Positions 60,222 through 64,000 of a stretch of DNA of 64,000 nucleotides are shown here, one piece after another. The translations under genes and the position numbers were made by a program. A model generated the notes under the pieces. The model was not told the origin of the DNA and searched no databases. It was given only the letters and a program-made list of their open reading frames with translations. This DNA comes from Mytilus trossulus. Taxonomy: Eukaryota > Mollusca > Bivalvia > Mytilida > Mytilidae. Within the stretch, counting starts at the first letter, position 1. Every line of letters begins with the position of its first letter. The stretch is taken from contig NC_086374.1 in the NCBI RefSeq assembly GCF_036588685.1, positions 28,078,886-28,142,885 on the forward strand, read 5' to 3'.

Positions 60222-61000
60222 CTATTCCACTACACTATCGGCGTCTGGTATAGAGTCGTGTATATTTCTGCATGTATTCTCGCTTCTTCTCGGAATGCCA
60301 GCATCCATAAGCATTTCATTGCAGTCCTTCTCGGCGGGATGTTTCTTTGCTTTTTCGCCAATACTCTCAGGTTGGGTATGCAATAACTGTTGTGCATCTG
60401 ATTTGCTTGGTAAAGGTGAACTAAGACTATCTTCCGATGTCTCATTCATTCTCCCTTTATCCAGCAAATTTTCACACCATTGATCATGATATTTTTCTTT
60501 TATATTCTCAGGTTCCGCTAGGATGGTGTCTTCTTTGATGTTTAACTCTTGCAATGGTGGGGATTGGTCCCTAGACCGCATAGTTTCAGTATCTGGAAAC
60601 TCATTCCCAAATCGTTGTTTCGTCTTCCAGCGATTATCTTCTTCTTTGTCGGCAACCAATATGTTCTTTTCGAGCTCCGCGGGCTTCGTAGGTCCATCTT
60701 TATCTGACAAAGAACTTTCAGGATGTCCTTGTATTGTGTAAATCGTTAAGTAATCAACATTTGCGATGTTGACAGATGATTCATTATTTGACACACTTCC
60801 AATATTCGTACTCTTTGAGATAGGGGGACTGGGAGGCTTGTTGTCATTACATGGGATCTGTGTGTTGTCTGTTATACTATCGTCTGGATTTAGACAGTTC
60901 ATCTGTGGTACAATTCCATGCGTGTCGTTAGAAAGTTCTGCTAGAACAGGTGCGTTATTTCCTTCCTCTTGCAAAGGTGTTTGCTGGACGCCAAAATTGT
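60222..61000 (-). CDS. Terminal exon of an unrecognised gene, polar disordered tail
   Basis: Acceptor TATTTATTTTAG at 61001 on the minus strand, then 258 codons open to TAG at 60224-60222; two bases at the start complete a codon from an upstream exon. Composition is Ser/Asn/Asp/Glu/Pro-rich with no domain (DDSITDNTQIPCNDN, NIANVDYLTIYTIQG, ESIGEKAKKHP). General character resembles exon 6 of the CARD-Death gene, which points towards it from the other side. The exon phase differs, so common origin is only a guess. No preceding exon was found in 61001-64000. Confidence 0.65.
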
Positions 61001-64000
61001 CTAAAATAAATAGTTAAATAATTAATAAAACATAGTAAGCTTTATAATATCTTAACAATGCGTAAATGCACATTAATAAATCATTCAATCAATCAATCAC
61101 CTGTGCAATACTCTTATCTTATTCGGTATAGGATAACATTATTTTCATTTTACTTCTTTTTTCTATAATGAGGCAAAAGCTCAGATTTATGATTTAATTT
61201 GTGAAACAATGAAAAAATTATTGAAATAATAATGATAAGATGATGGAAAATACTTCATGTAAAGAATAGATGCGACAAACGAATCAAACTCTTATATTCA
61301 ATTACATTGTGATTGAGAAGAAATCAGAAGTGAAAATTTCTTAATATAATCATAATTATACAAGAGATTTGACGAGGTAAAGATAACGGCCACCTTTCCC
61401 GCAGAAAATATCTTTACAATAAAAGTCATCCAAGAATTATGATTGTGTATGCCAGGCGCACGTATCGGCTACACCAGTCTCTTCAGTGACACTCGAATAA
61501 GTGAAGGATCCAGAAATTTTTATGAAGGGGCCCAGTACCACTGACTTAGAGGGGTTCCGCTCCAGTCATGCCTCAGCGATTACCTAAATAATCAACCGAA
61601 ATGTTTCCCTAAATAGGGACGGGCTTCCTGTCTCCTAAATCCACGTCTGCGAATCAAAACTGTTTGAAGGCAAATTCAAATACAAAGTTCAAGAGCATTA
61701 AGAACGAAAAATTGCAAACACTTATGCCAATTACAGCTAAAATAATCTATTCCTGAGGTAGAAAATCCTTAGAGTTGATCATCTATACTATTAAACGAGA
61801 AGACCTCATTTTTGGTGTCGCTTCTCCTCCTTCCACAATAAATTGATCATTGTGACTGTATGTCCTATAGGTACCATGCATAGTCGCATTTGTCATCCAT
61901 TCTTATGATTATTCAGTTTCGGTTATTTTGGGAGAAAAACGGAAAAAAGAAGTCCGGATATGTGTCCGTCATCACCCCGGCTTTTATTCATAGACAATTT
62001 CCTCTTCCGTTTATTTTTCCAGAAGTATCTATAGGGAAAACGGTAGTATTTAATTTTCCCAGCATTAGGTTGGCCTTTTGTGTACCCAAGACAGGTGAAG
62101 GAAGTCAAATTAGGAGCGCTGTGATTGGATGTAGGGTACAATACATTTTTTTATTTATCTATGAATAACTGCAGTGTGTAAATTTATAAAATAAATTTTA
62201 AAACCTATTGAAATATTTTCTAGAGAATTATTCGAAAAGGCTTACAAAATTTCAAAAATTTGGTGCAAAATGACGGTGGGCATGGATAACATAAACTAGC
62301 TCCGTTGGAAATTGGTCATGATACTATTTGGCTTTAATTTTTAGAATACAATAATAAAGTTGTAACACCACACATAACTGTTTTGTCCAGGTTTTTATTA
62401 TAAAAACTGATATATTTAGAAAATGTTAGTATTGTCGCCTATGGCAGAATAAATAGTACCGTTTTCCCTATACTATTAATTAAACGAGATGACCTCATTT
62501 TGTGTGTCGCTTCTCTTCCTTCCACAATAAATCGCCTCTGTGTCCTATAGGTAACATGCATAGTCGCATTTGTCATCTATTCTTATGATTATTCAGATTG
62601 CCCATAATTGGGGCATACACATTTATTGTTAAAAGGGAAAATAGTGATTTGGCAAAAATGAAAGTAAGGTAGAGATAAGAGGGTTGCAGGACCTTTTTCG
62701 GGGCGTCGGGATCGGGTGTTTTTAAGCTCGGGATTCGGGGATTGATCCTTACGGGATCCGGGAATATAGAACCACATCTATATATTATACCTCTTTAGAC
62801 AGGACAATTATTTTTCGCGTTTACCTACATGTAAACTACGATTATACTACTTTAATATATAGAGACTCTCTGTATTCTGTCTACTGTTTTTTTTAAATGT
62901 TCTCTATTTAAGGGGTCATACCAGTTGCATTTATATTAAAAAAAAAGTAAAACATGTGACACAAGTGCAACCAATCGTAGAGCGTTCTCCATATCATGGT
63001 GTTTAGATCGCAAAATCACAACTCTTATACTTCCTTAGAGAGGACAAACATTTTTCGCGTTAATCTACATGTAAACTACGATTATACTACTTTAATATAT
63101 AGAGACTCTCTGTATTCTGTCAGGGAATTTCTATGTTAGTATAGAAAGTCCCTGATTCTGTTTACTGTTTTCCTTGAAATGTTTACTATTTAAGGGGTCA
63201 TACCACTTGCATATATATTAAAATAAATAAAACATGCTCAACTTCATCTAAACCTACCTCGACCAAAAACTTTTACCTGAAGTGGGAGAGACGGACGGAC
63301 GGACGACCGAACAAACGAAAACGAACGCACGGATGCACAGACTAGAAAACATAATGCCCATAATTGGGGCATAAAAAATTATTGTTAAAAGAGAAAATAG
63401 TGATTTGGCAAAAATGAAAGTAAGGTAGAGATTAGAGGGTGGCAGGACCTTTTTCGAGGCGTCGGGATCGGGTGTTTTTAAGCTCGGGATTTGGGGATTG
63501 ATCCTTACGAGATCCGGGAATATATTTTTCGATTTCGGGATATTAATTTCTTTAAATTCTGAATCTCGGGATTTCGTGGTTTTAAGCCCGGGATTTCGGG
63601 ATCAGGACCCCTCCGATCGACAACCCCTCAAATTAGCCTTAGTCGGTATTAGTCATTTATACATGATTCAAATCCTACCATTGGCATGTTAATAAGGCTC
63701 TCAAAAAAAAAAAGTACTGATGGATTGTCATAGAAGCATTTTTTAGACTAATAAGGGTATATATATATATATATAAAAAGTTACATTTAATTCATGTTTG
63801 AAACGGTGTAAATTTTTAATTTGATTTGACTTTTACCAAAAGAAGCATTTTTGCAAAGGAGAAGCATTGTGGTCGTAGGCCAGAAACACGAATATAATTG
63901 AATTTAACAGAAAGGAAATTTATCGGACTTTGAAAAAAGGGAGATACCTTTTATGTAATTCTCGGTACATAATATATCTTTTACAAAAAATCATCCTACA
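61001..64000. other. Repeat mosaic, probably intron of the minus-strand gene; no exon recognised
   Basis: 61497-61650 is a diverged foldback-family piece (GGATCCAGAAATTTTTATGA). 61780-61925 and 62462-62600 are near copies (AACGAGAAGACCTCATTTTT, CATGCATAGTCGCATTTGTC). 62589-62768 and 63351-63525 are near copies (GCCCATAATTGGGGCATA, GCGTCGGGATCGGGTGTTTT). 62795-62945 and 63035-63225 are near copies (TACATGTAAACTACGATTAT). A (TA)n run is at 63757-63776. GGACGGACG text is at 63290. Confidence 0.6.

Overview
This is AT-rich animal nuclear DNA. All gene models have GT-AG introns, coding exons are small and widely spaced, and many interspersed repeats are present. Several repeats are ones I recognise from mytilid mussels and other bivalves: the short element starting with GATGTGGTATGAGTGCC, the GTGGCGGATCC foldback, the ATACGACCGCA-ended element, and a tRNA-derived SINE with a (TA)n tail. 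The source is therefore most likely a marine mussel (Mytilus or a close relative). The species call rests on my memory of these repeats, not on a database search.

Layout. (1) 1-2,690 is a 5' flank or 5'-UTR intron with a large 35-bp minisatellite. (2) 3,097-23,159, plus strand: a complete 19-exon membrane adenylyl cyclase of the AC5/AC6 type. All exons join in frame to 1,151 residues with two six-helix membrane cassettes and intact C1a/C2a catalytic halves. (3) 23,160-37,600: 3' UTR and a repeat-rich intergenic region. It holds a 1.9-kb element with inverted ends, a 178-bp direct duplication carrying a tRNA-SINE, a broken KRBA2-like (Ginger/GIN-type) integrase gene on the minus strand, and several foldback elements. 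(4) 41,953-37,635, minus strand: a six-exon Gfo/Idh/MocA-family NAD(P)-dependent oxidoreductase. (5) 42,400-47,800: tandem duplication upstream of the oxidoreductase, a LINE reverse-transcriptase remnant and foldback-element ends. (6) 47,811-54,987, plus strand: a six-exon 468-residue protein with an N-terminal CARD, a Death domain and a long disordered tail, similar in order to the adaptor RAIDD/CRADD. A 45-bp minisatellite fills much of its first intron. (7) 54,988-64,000: intergenic repeats, plus the terminal exon (61,000-60,222, minus strand) of another gene with a Ser/Asn/Asp/Glu-rich tail whose remaining exons lie outside or were not found.

The three intact genes are functionally unrelated: cAMP signalling, small-molecule oxidoreduction, and innate immune or cell-death adaptor. 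There is no operon-like logic. The most unusual items are two decayed copies of the adenylyl cyclase exon 13 start within the preceding intron, the 7-unit higher-order structure of the 35-bp array, the 45-bp array that keeps one frame open for about 800 bp, and the CARD-Death protein with its long tail. I see no previously undescribed multi-gene system.
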